64,000 bases of DNA from Candidatus Sumerlaeia bacterium (lineage in GTDB: Bacteria > Sumerlaeota > Sumerlaeia > SLMS01 > JAHLLQ01). The DNA lies in NCBI GenBank assembly GCA_019634695.1, contig JAHCAW010000012.1, positions 1-64,000 on the forward strand, read 5' to 3'. Below are positions 32,064 through 40,831 of this stretch, one piece after another. Numbering within the stretch: position 1 is the first letter of the stretch; each line of letters begins with the position of its first letter. A model generated the notes under the pieces. The model was not told the origin of the DNA. It made no database searches and worked only from the letters and a program-made list of their open reading frames with translations. Made by a program: the position numbers and the translations under genes.

Positions 32064-32858
32064 CTACTGGGTTCTGCGCATTGCGATCAGGCAGGCCGAG
32101 CGGCTGGTGTCGTCGGTGCAATCGAAGCCTGCCGCCGCAAGGCGCTCGCGAATCGTCTGCATCTCCGCCGGCGGGTGAATCTCGATCTTGATCGCGTTCA
32201 CCCGCGCGAGCCAGGAAAGGTCCGCGTCGAACACCCGCTGCTCGGCGCCCTCGATGTCCATCTTCAAATAGTCCACCTGCGAAACGCCCCAACCATCGAA
32301 AAGGGCTGCGATGGTGCGGGCTGGCGCCTGCAAGGGTGCCGGTGCCGCCCCGGCATCCAGATCGTTCACCCGGAGCCCGCAGCCGACATTACCGCCATAG
32401 GTGATGACTCCCTCGCTGTCCCAGACGGCTGCCTGGGTCAGATGGCATCGGTCCTTCCAGGGCGCGGTCGAGTCGGCGGCGATGCGCAGGTTCCCGGCAT
32501 CCATCTCGACGGCATACACCTGCGCGGCCGGGAAGAGGTGAGCGAAGTGGGCAGCCGTATAGCCCACGTTGGCGCCGAGGTCCACGATGACCTTCGGCTG
32601 GCGAACTCCAGGTGGTGGGAGGTGAAACCTGCTGTGGAATGCATCCCAGAGAACGGAGACGTCCGACGTGCCGGGTCGGCAAGGAACAGCCTGCCCGCCC
32701 AAATCCCGGATGCGAAGGCGCACCGGTGGCTTGCCGGCTTGTCCGGGTTCCCGCCAACGCCTGATGCGGTAGAAGCACCGCATGTCCGCAACGCTCGAAA
32801 AGACCCGGGGGTAGCTGAGAAGCCGGAGCGCGAATTCCAGTCTGGGAGCCACGAACAC
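32064..32858 (-). CDS. FkbM family methyltransferase
   Basis: From the GTG at 32858 the product has 264 residues. An N-terminal helical stretch (EFALRLLSYPRVFSS) leads to RPGTSDVSVLWDAFH. The SAM-binding Rossmann motif is VIVDLGANVGYTAAHFAHLF, then AVEMDAGN. The family signature YLKMDIEGAEQRVF is present. FkbM proteins O-methylate sugars and other hydroxyls; in this locus a polysaccharide or repeat-unit substrate is likely. The start is uncertain: GTG at 32852 and ATG at 32783 are alternatives, and the frame stays open to 33035. Confidence 0.87.
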   Translation of the reverse strand: MFVAPRLEFALRLLSYPRVFSSVADMRCFYRIRRWREPGQAGKPPVRLRIRDLGGQAVPCRPGTSDVSVLWDAFHSRFHLPPPGVRQPKVIVDLGANVGYTAAHFAHLFPAAQVYAVEMDAGNLRIAADSTAPWKDRCHLTQAAVWDSEGVITYGGNVGCGLRVNDLDAGAAPAPLQAPARTIAALFDGWGVSQVDYLKMDIEGAEQRVFDADLSWLARVNAIKIEIHPPAEMQTIRERLAAAGFDCTDDTSRSACLIAMRRTQ

Positions 32859-32954
32859 CTGCCGATGTACAGGATGAGACGGCGTGAGCTGCCGCAAGCA
32901 ATCGGGGGATGACGACGTTCTCGCCAAAGGGATGCTTATGCCCTGAAACGGTCG

Positions 32955-32977
32955 GAAACGTGTCAAGACGAAAGCCC
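32955..32977 (-). promoter_or_regulatory. 23-bp duplicated element with TTGACA upstream of the FkbM gene
   Basis: This is the second perfect copy of the 23-mer at 31985-32007, on the same strand, 97 bases before the preferred GTG start of the FkbM gene. Downstream of TTGACA lie GGCATA and CATAAG at spacings of 18-20, weak -10 candidates. Confidence 0.5.
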
Positions 32978-33127
32978 TGCGTGTGAATTCCGGAGCGGGG
33001 ATGCCGGCGTGCGCTCCATCTTCGGCTTGCCACACTGGGGCCCCTCGTCGATTGCCAGACGGGTTGTGGGCTGCGCTGCGCCACTTGCGTCCGAAAGGAT
33101 GGCCGTTTGTCGATCGCAGGACATCGC

Positions 33128-34168
33128 ATGAAGATTTGCGTGACGGGTGGGGCCGGGTTCATCGGCGTCCACACGGCAGAGCGGTTTGCATCCGGCGGCC
33201 ACCGGGTTGTCGTGTTCGACAACCTGTCGCGGCGCGGGGCGGTGGAGAATCTCGAGTGGCTGCGCACGCGCCACACGAACCTGGAGTTCGTGCGCGGCGA
33301 CGTGACCCGTCCGCAGGATCTGGCCGCGCTGGCGGACCTGCACCCCGACATCGGCGCGATCATCCATCTGGCCGGCCAGGTGGCGGTGACCTCGTCGGTG
33401 GCCGACCCGGTGCGCGACTTCCGCCAGAATGCCGAGGGCACGCTCAACGTGCTGGAACTGGCGCGCACGCGCCTGCCGTATCCGATCGTGCTGCACGCCT
33501 CGACGAACAAGGTGTATGGCGGCATGGAAGGCGTGCGCATCGAGCGCGACGGACAGCGCTATGGCTATGCCGACCTGCCGGGCGGGATTCCCGAGACGGC
33601 GGTGCTCGACTTCCACAGTCCCTACGGTTGCTCCAAGGGTGCGGCGGACCAGTACGTGCGCGACTACGCGCGCGTCTACGGCCTGCGCACGGTCGTCTTT
33701 CGACAGTCGTGCATCTACGGCACGCGGCAGTTCGGCATCGAGGACCAAGGCTGGGTGGCCTGGTTCACGATCGCGGCGCTGATGGAGCGACCGATCACGA
33801 TCTATGGCGACGGATGCCAGGTGCGCGACGTGCTCCACGTGGACGACCTGGTGACGGCGTACGAGATGGCACTGGCGCGGATCGACAGGACGGCAGGCCG
33901 CATCTACAACATCGGTGGCGGGCCCGCCTTCTCGATGTCGCTGCTGGAATTGCTGGGCCAGTTGGAGGGCCTGCTGGGCCGGCCGGTGGTCCACGCATTC
34001 GATGCATGGCGCACGGGGGACCAGCGGGTGTACGTGAGCGACATTACGCGGGCACGCGAGGAACTCGGCTGGCAACCGCGGACGTCGCCGGCCGAGGGCG
34101 TGCGGATGCTGTTCGAATGGGTGGGCCGCGAGCGCGACTTGATCCGGCGTGTGCTGGGGATGGGCTGA
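33128..34168 (+). CDS. NAD-dependent epimerase, CDP-paratose 2-epimerase-like
   Basis: With the ATG at 33128 (AGGA seven bases upstream) the product has 346 residues. The N terminus MKICVTGGAGFIGVHTAERF is the extended short-chain dehydrogenase NAD loop. The catalytic Y-x-x-x-K is in SPYGCSKGAADQYVRDYARV. FRQSCIYGTRQFGIEDQGWV and ITIYGDGCQVRDVLHVDDLV closely resemble CDP-tyvelose/paratose 2-epimerases, which make CDP-tyvelose. Without the other CDP-dideoxyhexose genes nearby, a related NDP-sugar epimerase is equally possible. It is followed after seven bases by the second O-antigen ligase. Confidence 0.88.
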   Translation: MKICVTGGAGFIGVHTAERFASGGHRVVVFDNLSRRGAVENLEWLRTRHTNLEFVRGDVTRPQDLAALADLHPDIGAIIHLAGQVAVTSSVADPVRDFRQNAEGTLNVLELARTRLPYPIVLHASTNKVYGGMEGVRIERDGQRYGYADLPGGIPETAVLDFHSPYGCSKGAADQYVRDYARVYGLRTVVFRQSCIYGTRQFGIEDQGWVAWFTIAALMERPITIYGDGCQVRDVLHVDDLVTAYEMALARIDRTAGRIYNIGGGPAFSMSLLELLGQLEGLLGRPVVHAFDAWRTGDQRVYVSDITRAREELGWQPRTSPAEGVRMLFEWVGRERDLIRRVLGMG

Positions 34169-34175
34169 GCGTCTC

Positions 34176-35627
34176 GTGAAGCGAACCCTGCTGCCCAATC
34201 CGAATGCGCTGCTTGTCGAGACGACCGGCTTGCGCTGGCATCTGGTGCAGGCGGCATTGATGGCCGGTGTGGTGCTGTTCGCGCTGCTGGTGGCGCTGAA
34301 GTTCGAGAGCTTCGCGGTTCCCGTCCTGCTGCTGGTGGGGCTGCTGGGGTTCGTGGCCATCATGGCGCGGCCGTTGATTGGCCTGCTGCTCGTCATCTTC
34401 CTGATCCCGTTCGAGTACTTCCAGGTGATCCCGGGGCTGGACCTCACAGGGTCGAAGCTGCTGTCGGTCGTGCTGGTGATGGTGGTGGCGTTCCACTTCG
34501 TGGTGGCCCGGGGCAGCGGCATCCGGCGCTCGCCGGTGGATGTGCCGCTGCTGGTCTTTCTCTTGGCCTGCGTGCCCGGCGTGGCGATGGCGATGGAGCC
34601 CAAGCATGCACTGGGCAAGCTGATCTCGGTGGTCAGCTATGCCGTGCTGTTCTACCTGTGCGGCTCGTTGCTGCGGACGCGCCGGGAATTGATGATCGCC
34701 CTGTGGACCTTCTGGTTCGCCGTGGCGGCGCTGGTGGGTCTCACGATCATGGCGGACGTCGGGTTGTTGCGGCTGGGGGCCTTTGGCGGGACGCTGACGT
34801 TTGTAGGCACCCAACTGGTGCAACGCTCTGCGGGCTCGTCGGCGAACCCCGCGGTCTTCGTGATGTATCCGATCTACGCGTCGGCCGTGGCGCTGGTCCT
34901 CTTGCGGGTGACGAAGGCACCTGTCCTGCGCCTGGTGCTCCTGCTCTCGATGCTCGCCTTCGCGTACCGCATCTACCTGAGTTACACGCGCAGCTCCTAC
35001 CTGGCACTGGCGGCGATCGTCGCAGTCTACATGTGGGTGTTTCACCGCAACCGGCCGGTGGTCGTGCTGATGTTCCTGGTGGCGGGATTGTTCGCCGTCG
35101 CCAGCCTGATGCCCGATGCCCTGATGAAGCACCTGACCTCCGGCATCGCGTTGAAGGAGCAATCGGCGTACATGCGGGTGGAGCAAATCCGGGCCGGCAT
35201 TCCGGTGCTCCTGGACAACCCGATCTGGGGCGTCGGCATGGGTAACACGGACTTCCACCTGATCGGCGCGCGCGTCGATGGCGTGGTGCTGATGAACACG
35301 ATGCACATCCAGCCACTGCTCGTCCTGCTGGACACGGGCCTCGTCGGATTCGGCGCCTACATGTGGCTGCTGGTGACGTTCTTCCTGACCATGTACCGCG
35401 GAACAATGACGACCGAGGACCCCACGATGAAGGCACTAATCGCGCTCGGCGTGATGGCCTTCGCGGGCATCATGACGCACCTGATGTTCCACCCGCTGAC
35501 GTATTTCTCGGTGCACGGGCTGGTGTTCGGGCTGGCGTTTGCAGCATGGGCGATTGCGCGCTCGGAGGCGTCGGAATCGGTCACCGCGGAGCAACCGGCC
35601 GTCGCCCCTGCGCTTCCTGCCGAATAA
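34176..35627 (+). CDS. O-antigen ligase/polymerase (Wzy_C family)
   Basis: The product has 483 residues from a GTG at 34176, cotranscribed with the epimerase. Ten or more hydrophobic helices run from about residue 25 to 465. The family region comprises IYLSYTRSSYLALAAIVAVY, then LLDNPIWGVGMGNTDF and MNTMHIQPLLVLLDTGLVGF, with His in the HN-like position. It differs from the other Wzy_C protein by having no TPR tail. Its last 47 bases overlap, tail to tail, the glycosyltransferase gene on the other strand. Confidence 0.85.
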   Translation: MKRTLLPNPNALLVETTGLRWHLVQAALMAGVVLFALLVALKFESFAVPVLLLVGLLGFVAIMARPLIGLLLVIFLIPFEYFQVIPGLDLTGSKLLSVVLVMVVAFHFVVARGSGIRRSPVDVPLLVFLLACVPGVAMAMEPKHALGKLISVVSYAVLFYLCGSLLRTRRELMIALWTFWFAVAALVGLTIMADVGLLRLGAFGGTLTFVGTQLVQRSAGSSANPAVFVMYPIYASAVALVLLRVTKAPVLRLVLLLSMLAFAYRIYLSYTRSSYLALAAIVAVYMWVFHRNRPVVVLMFLVAGLFAVASLMPDALMKHLTSGIALKEQSAYMRVEQIRAGIPVLLDNPIWGVGMGNTDFHLIGARVDGVVLMNTMHIQPLLVLLDTGLVGFGAYMWLLVTFFLTMYRGTMTTEDPTMKALIALGVMAFAGIMTHLMFHPLTYFSVHGLVFGLAFAAWAIARSEASESVTAEQPAVAPALPAE

Positions 35628-36738
35628 GATCCAGAATTCGCGGGACGACGCGCGACGCGAGGTAGGGCTCGCCCGCCGTGCGCGCGCGTGCGGCGAAGAG
35701 TTCGCGCTCCGCCAGCACGCGACTCACCGCATCCGCAATGGCCGGCACGTTGCCGTTGGGAACGACGAATCCGCCGTCGCCGACGATGGCGCGGTGGTCC
35801 GCGATTTCGGAGACGATCGCCGGCGTGCCGATGGCCAGGCTCTCGAGCAACCCCAGCGGCATGCCCTCGGAATCGCTCAGCAGAATGCTGGCGTCGCTGG
35901 CGCGAAGGGCGAGGCCGACGCGGCGACGGTCCAGCACGCCGAGATACCGGAATCCCGCATCGCCCAGACCAGCGGCGCGCGCGTGCGCCTCGAACTCGGC
36001 GCGCTGCGGGCCGTCGCCTCCGACCACGAAGAGCAATGGCACGCCGCGGCGACGCACCTCGGCGACGACGTCGATCATCTCGGCCAGGCGCTTCGGCGGA
36101 TGCAGGCGCCCGATGTAGCTCAGAATCGGCGCCTCGGCGGGCAGGTCGAGCGCGGTGCGCGCCTGCTCGCGTGTCTCGGCCGGCACGATCCCGTCGTCGC
36201 AGAACGTCGGCAGGAAGACGATCTTGTCGCGATGCTTGGGAAAGAGGCCCGCAAAGTAGTCGCACGACTCCTGACTGACGAGGATCGCCTTGTCGAGCAC
36301 CCGCATCGCCAACGGATCGGAGATGCGGAAGAGCAGGCGCTGGAAGGGGCGCAGATAGCCGGACTCGGCGGCGGTGCGTCCGTGCAGAACGGCGACCAAG
36401 GCCGGACGGTTTCGGCGCCCCAGCCAGGGCAGCACCCACTCGGTGCCTTGGAAGACGACGGCGTCGGCGTCGCGCTCGATGTCGGCGCGCCGGCGGGCGA
36501 TGTGCCAGACAAGTCGTGCCGTTTCGTGGAGCGGCAATCGCGGGCGCGGACCGCACAGCCGGTGGAAGGTCAGGCCCTCGAACGTGCGCGCCGGATCGAT
36601 GTCCGACGACTCGCGGCACCAGTAGTCGAACGACGTGCCGGTGCCGATGGCGCCCTTCACCAGTCCACGGATGTAGTGGAGCACGCCACCGGCCTGCACC
36701 ATGCGCAGGTCGTAGTGATAGACGAGCGAAATCCTCAC
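35581..36738 (-). CDS. Glycosyltransferase family 4
   Basis: A GTG at 36738 preceded by GGGGGG gives 385 residues. The N terminus RISLVYHYDLRMVQAGGVLH is the acceptor-binding domain. The C-terminal GT4 domain has ILSYIGRLHPPKRLAEMIDV, then FVVGGDGPQ, and the E-x7-E nucleotide-binding motif in SDSEGMPLGLLESLAIGTP. It should transfer a hexose to a lipid-linked intermediate in the cytoplasm. It lies 43 bases after the initiating transferase on the same strand and overlaps the O-antigen ligase gene at its 3' end. Confidence 0.92.
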   Translation of the reverse strand: MRISLVYHYDLRMVQAGGVLHYIRGLVKGAIGTGTSFDYWCRESSDIDPARTFEGLTFHRLCGPRPRLPLHETARLVWHIARRRADIERDADAVVFQGTEWVLPWLGRRNRPALVAVLHGRTAAESGYLRPFQRLLFRISDPLAMRVLDKAILVSQESCDYFAGLFPKHRDKIVFLPTFCDDGIVPAETREQARTALDLPAEAPILSYIGRLHPPKRLAEMIDVVAEVRRRGVPLLFVVGGDGPQRAEFEAHARAAGLGDAGFRYLGVLDRRRVGLALRASDASILLSDSEGMPLGLLESLAIGTPAIVSEIADHRAIVGDGGFVVPNGNVPAIADAVSRVLAERELFAARARTAGEPYLASRVVPRILDLIRQEAQGRRPVAPR

Positions 36739-36781
36739 GACGCCCCCCGGGCTCGCCCGCGCCATGCCCCGCCGGCGTGGG

Positions 36782-38245
36782 TCAATACTGGTTCTTCTCG
36801 CCGAAGAGTTCGCCGAAGATGTACTTGGGCGTCATGTAGAGGATCTTGAGGTCCAGCATCGTCGAGACGTTGAAGGCGTAGAGCAGGTCGTAGAAGAGTT
36901 TGTACTCGAAGTGGCTGTCGTACTTGCCTTTGACCTGAGCGAGACCGGTGAGGCCGGGGCGAACGATGTGGCGCAGATTGTAGGAGGGGTTCTGCTCGGC
37001 AAAGGCGGCAACGCGCTCGGGACGTTCGGGGCGCGGGCCGACGAGGCTCATGTCGCCGAGCAGGATGTTCCAGAGCTGCGGCAGCTCGTCCAGGTGCGTG
37101 CGGCGCAGCACCCAGCCGATGCGCAGGACGCGCGTGTCGCGCCCGTGGCAGATGACGGCGCCGGTCTGGCTCTCCGCGTCCTTGACCATCGTGCGAATCT
37201 TGTAGACGGTGAACTCGTGGCCGTCGCGGCCCACGCGCGGCTGGGTGTAGATCAGGTCGCCGCCGTGGAACAGGCGATACCAGACCCACAGGAAGGCCAT
37301 CATCGGCGAGGCAACCAGCAGGCCGCCGGCGGCGAAGGCGATGTCGGACAGGCGCTTGATCGCCATCGTCGACAGCGACAGGTTCGACGAGTTGACCTCG
37401 ACGAAGGGAACGTCGTTGATTTCGCACGTGGAGAGCTGGGTGCTGATGGTCTCGAGGTCGCGGGGCAGGACCTTGATGCTGACCGAGTGGTTGTTGACGG
37501 CGTTGATGACCTCGGCCTTGAGCTCGCGCTCGCCCGTGACGATCAGCTCGTCGATCTTGTACTGCGACATGATGTCGGAGATTTCGCGCGGCGAGCCCAG
37601 ATAGGCGAGGCCGCCGGAGAGTTCGGCGCAGCGGTCGTGGTCCACATAGCCGACGATGCGGCGATAGGGCGAGACCGCACGCGCGCGCACGACGTCGAGC
37701 CCCTCGCGCGTCATGCCGGCGATCACCGAACGATGCTGGAGCCAGCCGAAGCGCTGGATCGCCAGGATCAGCCCCACGCGCCAGGCGCCGAGGAACAGCA
37801 GCTCCACGCCGCCCTTGATCAGCAGCGCCCCGCGCGAGAACCGGTACAGGTTCGGATCCAGGTAGAAGATGATACTGGTGACGATCACCAACTCGAGCAG
37901 CGTCGTGACGACGACGAACTCGATGATCGTCAGCATCGTCATGCTCTTGGTCTCGAAGGCCGAGTCGTTGTAGAGCTTGTAGAAGAACAGGGCGGCCAGC
38001 TTGGCGACCAGATAGAAGGCGAGGAACTTCTCGTAGAAGGCGAAGTTGACCTGCGGGATCTTGAAGTCGAAGAAGACGAGGTTGGCGGCGAACAGGGCGG
38101 CCACGAGCAGGACGGCGTCCACCAGGAAGGCGGCCGAGAGGATCAGGTACTTTTTGCGCCGCAACTGGAAGAGGGAGGAGATCGTCAGGCCGGAGGGGCG
38201 GGTGGCGGCGGCGCGGTGGGCGTGCGAGTTGGTCAGGGTCGTCAT
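36782..38245 (-). CDS. Undecaprenyl-phosphate sugar phosphotransferase (PssY/WbaP type)
   Basis: The product has 487 residues from the ATG at 38245. Four hydrophobic helices lie at about 35-170, followed by a CoA-binding-like Rossmann part (GYVDHDR, then [11 protein letters not shown]). The bacterial sugar transferase domain starts near [20 protein letters not shown] and contains [11 protein letters not shown], then [20 protein letters not shown] and [11 protein letters not shown]. These enzymes start polysaccharide repeat units by putting a sugar-1-phosphate on undecaprenyl phosphate. The gene has a leader of about 200 bases below a TATATAA element. It heads a two-gene unit with the GT4 gene. 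Confidence 0.93.
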   Translation of the reverse strand: MTTLTNSHAHRAAATRPSGLTISSLFQLRRKKYLILSAAFLVDAVLLVAALFAANLVFFDFKIPQVNFAFYEKFLAFYLVAKLAALFFYKLYNDSAFETKSMTMLTIIEFVVVTTLLELVIVTSIIFYLDPNLYRFSRGALLIKGGVELLFLGAWRVGLILAIQRFGWLQHRSVIAGMTREGLDVVRARAVSPYRRIVGYVDHDRCAELSGGLAYLGSPREISDIMSQYKIDELIVTGERELKAEVINAVNNHSVSIKVLPRDLETISTQLSTCEINDVPFVEVNSSNLSLSTMAIKRLSDIAFAAGGLLVASPMMAFLWVWYRLFHGGDLIYTQPRVGRDGHEFTVYKIRTMVKDAESQTGAVICHGRDTRVLRIGWVLRRTHLDELPQLWNILLGDMSLVGPRPERPERVAAFAEQNPSYNLRHIVRPGLTGLAQVKGKYDSHFEYKLFYDLLYAFNVSTMLDLKILYMTPKYIFGELFGEKNQY

Positions 38246-38454
38246 GGGGTCGGTTCCGTCTCCGGAATGCCGCCCTTGTGGGGCGGTGGGTGGCATCGTT
38301 CCCAGTTCCCTGGCCCTACGGCCCTGCCCCAATCGGGATTCCCCGGTTGCCGGAGCGCCGCCGTGCGGTGCGCCCCGAGGGCAGGCTGGGCCATTGTCAT
38401 CGTCCCGCCCAGTTACCGCCGACCGGGGGAAGAACGGCAACGGAAAACTGGGCT

Positions 38455-38486
38455 TTATATAACCGGACTGGAATAAACAAACTACC
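38455..38486 (-). promoter_or_regulatory. AT-rich promoter-like element for the sugar transferase gene
   Basis: In otherwise GC-rich DNA the minus strand reads TTTGTTTATTCC, then about ten bases, then TTATATAAA. TATATA or TATAAA would serve as a -10, with TTGTTT or TTTGTT as a poor -35 at short spacing. It would give a leader of about 200 bases before the start at 38245. Confidence 0.4.
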
Positions 38487-39291
38487 GATCAGACCCCCGC
38501 CGCTTCTTCCCCTTCGCCTCGTCGTACAGGTGTCGTGCTTTGGCGAAGAGGGCGGCGGGGTCGAGGCCGGGGGCGGCGTAGCGGGCGGTAAAGCGTTGGG
38601 CGTGGTCGAGGGTCAGGGATTCGCGCAGGAGCGAGACGAAGAGTTCGACGAGGGCTTCGCGGCGTTTGGCGGGCGAGGGGGGGCGGCCGGCGTGGGCGCC
38701 GTCGAGGTCGATGAGCGCGAAGCGCTCCCCCACCGGTGCGGAGTCGGGGGCGTCGGTGCGATAGATGTGATCGGTGCGATAGTCGTCGTGGTAGGCGGGC
38801 AGGGCGTGGAGCCAGCGCGTGTAGTCGGCGAGGGCGTCGAGTTGATCGGCGTCGAGGCCGTGGGCGTGGAACCAGTCGGCCAGCGACGACCAGGAGTCGG
38901 GCAGCGCGCGCGTGGCGAGGTAGGCGCGGCCGACGCCCTCGGAGGCGTAGAGGACCGGTTGCGGGACGCGGACGCCGAGGGCGGCGAAGGCATGGGCAAC
39001 GTGCCACTCGCGGCGCATCTTGTCGCCGCGAATCCAGGACGAAATCCAGCGGCGCACGGACCGCACGCGGCCGCGCTTGACGAAGAGCGGTTGGCCGTCG
39101 AAGGCGACGGCGAGGACGACGCGCGAGCGCGAGCGCTTGGCGAGCTGCACGCCGTCGGGCAGCGGGCGCTTGGCGGCGGCGGCGTCCCACGGCAGGGCGG
39201 CGGGGTCGAAGTCCTCGAAGCCCGGCAGCGCCCAGCCGCGCAGGTGCCCGCGCCGCCAGGGCCGCGCGGCCTGTTCGTCGGTGGGGCTCAT
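38482..39291 (-). CDS. Kdo/WaaP (RIO-like) lipopolysaccharide kinase family protein
   Basis: The product has 269 residues. Kinase features are QPLFVKRGRV (candidate ATP lysine), REWHVAHAFAALGVRVPQPV (helix C region), YHDDYRTDHIYR in the catalytic loop position and FALIDLDGAH in the metal-binding position. This fits the WaaP/KdkA group, which phosphorylates LPS core sugars, though the catalytic loop is less canonical (usually HxDLxxxN or a variant). The start overlaps the rseP stop by four bases (ATGA), so it is translationally coupled to the dxr-rseP operon. Confidence 0.75.
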   Translation of the reverse strand: MSPTDEQAARPWRRGHLRGWALPGFEDFDPAALPWDAAAAKRPLPDGVQLAKRSRSRVVLAVAFDGQPLFVKRGRVRSVRRWISSWIRGDKMRREWHVAHAFAALGVRVPQPVLYASEGVGRAYLATRALPDSWSSLADWFHAHGLDADQLDALADYTRWLHALPAYHDDYRTDHIYRTDAPDSAPVGERFALIDLDGAHAGRPPSPAKRREALVELFVSLLRESLTLDHAQRFTARYAAPGLDPAALFAKARHLYDEAKGKKRRGSDR

Positions 39292-40826
39292 CCGGGGCCG
39301 AAGATCTTGAAGGCGTCGCTGACCGTGACGAGGACGACAAAGGCAAGCAGCGCGATCAGTCCCCAGTTGAAGACGGGCACGAGGATGCGCGGCGACATCG
39401 GGGCGCGGAAGATCGCCTCCCACGCGGCGAGCACGATGTGCCCGCCGTCCAACACGGGATAGGGCAGGATGTTCATCACGGCCAGCGCGATGTTGAGCAT
39501 GACGAGGAACTTGAGGAAGTCGTCGAGGCCGAGGTTGGCCTGGTGGTGCGCCATGTGGGCGATGGCGACGGGCCCGCCGAGGTCGCGTCGGGCGCGCTGG
39601 ACGTCGCCGCTGAGCAGGCGCGCGCCGATGTTCTTGAGCGCGCGCAGGTAGCGCATCGTATTGTGGTAGACGAGGATGGGGCTTTCGACGAGCGCGGTGC
39701 CGAGCGGCTTGCGGATGAAGATGCGCCCGACGGTGCCGCCGCGGATGCCGGATCTGGCCGACGCCGGTTTGCTCGCGGACCCGACAGGTGTCAGCTCGAC
39801 GGTTTGCCGCGCGCCGGCGCGTTCGTAGGTGAGGGTGAGCTCCTCGCCCAGCTTGCCGCGGACGATGTGCACCATGCGGGCCCAATCGCCGATGGGCTCG
39901 CCGTTGATCTCGACAATCTGGTCGCCGCGCTTGATGCCGGCGCGCCAGGCGGGGGCGTAGAGTTCGACGTCGGTGACATGGGCGGGGCGGCGGATCATGC
40001 CGACGAGGGCCATGCGCTCGGGGGCGGGCTGCTCCTCCGAGCCCCAGACGAAGGCGAACGTGCGGTCGAAGCGCTGGCCGTCGCGCTCGAAGGTCAGCGT
40101 CACGTCCACCATGGCGGCGGCGCGCTCGGGCTTGGCCTCGGGCAGCGCGGTGGCAATCTCGCCCCAGGCGCGGTAGTAGTCCTCGTTGGTGGCGACGGGC
40201 TTGCCGTCGAAGGCGACAAGCAGGTCGCCCTCGCGGATGTCCTGTTGCTCGAGCAGCGAACCGGGCTCCTGCCAGCCGACGATGGTGGGCACGGGGGCGT
40301 CGTCGTAGAAGCCCTTCACCGCATGGAATGTGAGCACGAGGCAGGCGAGCACGAGATTCATGAAGACGCCGGCGGAGTAGATGATCGTCTTCTGCCAGAA
40401 GGGCTTGGTGTAGAGCGCCCCCTGGTCGATCATGGCCTGGCCGGTGAGCGAGGCGCGAGAGACCTTCTTGATCGGATCCTCGGCCCCGTCGGGCGCGGGC
40501 TCGGCGGCGGCGGCTTCAGCCTCGGCGTCGGTCTTCTTCGCGGCTTCCTTGTCGTCCAGGTACTTCTCGATCTCGGGATGGATGACGCCGGTCATCTTGA
40601 CATAGCCGCCGAGCGGCACGAGCGACAGGCCGTAGGTCGTCTCGCCGATGCGGCGCTCGACGATGCAGCGCGGCATGAAGGGCATCGCTTCCTTGTCGAA
40701 GCCGATGACGAAGCGCTCGACCGGGACGCGGAAGAGCTTGGCGGCCAGGAAGTGGCCCAGTTCGTGGACGAAGACGGCGAGGCCGAAGGCGACGACGAAT
40801 CCCAGAATGCCGATCACCAGCGTCAT
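39288..40826 (-). CDS. rseP: Site-2 intramembrane metalloprotease RseP
   Basis: The product has 512 residues. The zinc motif H21-E-L-G-H25 lies in the first membrane helix, and the third ligand is in VLDGG (Asp about residue 460). Two PDZ-like regions lie at about 180-350 (SLLEQQDIREGDLLVAFDGK and AGIKRGDQIVEINGE). RseP cleaves membrane-bound anti-sigma factors and signal peptide remnants. An alanine/acid-rich insertion (about residues 90-118) follows VHPEIEKYL-like sequence. It starts five bases after dxr, and the same order is seen in many bacteria. Confidence 0.93.
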   Translation of the reverse strand: MTLVIGILGFVVAFGLAVFVHELGHFLAAKLFRVPVERFVIGFDKEAMPFMPRCIVERRIGETTYGLSLVPLGGYVKMTGVIHPEIEKYLDDKEAAKKTDAEAEAAAAEPAPDGAEDPIKKVSRASLTGQAMIDQGALYTKPFWQKTIIYSAGVFMNLVLACLVLTFHAVKGFYDDAPVPTIVGWQEPGSLLEQQDIREGDLLVAFDGKPVATNEDYYRAWGEIATALPEAKPERAAAMVDVTLTFERDGQRFDRTFAFVWGSEEQPAPERMALVGMIRRPAHVTDVELYAPAWRAGIKRGDQIVEINGEPIGDWARMVHIVRGKLGEELTLTYERAGARQTVELTPVGSASKPASARSGIRGGTVGRIFIRKPLGTALVESPILVYHNTMRYLRALKNIGARLLSGDVQRARRDLGGPVAIAHMAHHQANLGLDDFLKFLVMLNIALAVMNILPYPVLDGGHIVLAAWEAIFRAPMSPRILVPVFNWGLIALLAFVVLVTVSDAFKIFGPG

Positions 40827-40831
40827 AAGGG

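Noticed and set aside
30342..32912. An 856-codon plus-strand frame across the Wzz-type and FkbM genes
   Set aside because: Composition-driven antisense frame; the minus strand has clear Wzz and FkbM domains with sensible starts.
36764..38476. A 570-codon plus-strand frame opposite the sugar transferase gene
   Set aside because: Antisense to a complete PssY/WbaP-type enzyme; low-complexity and without any motif.
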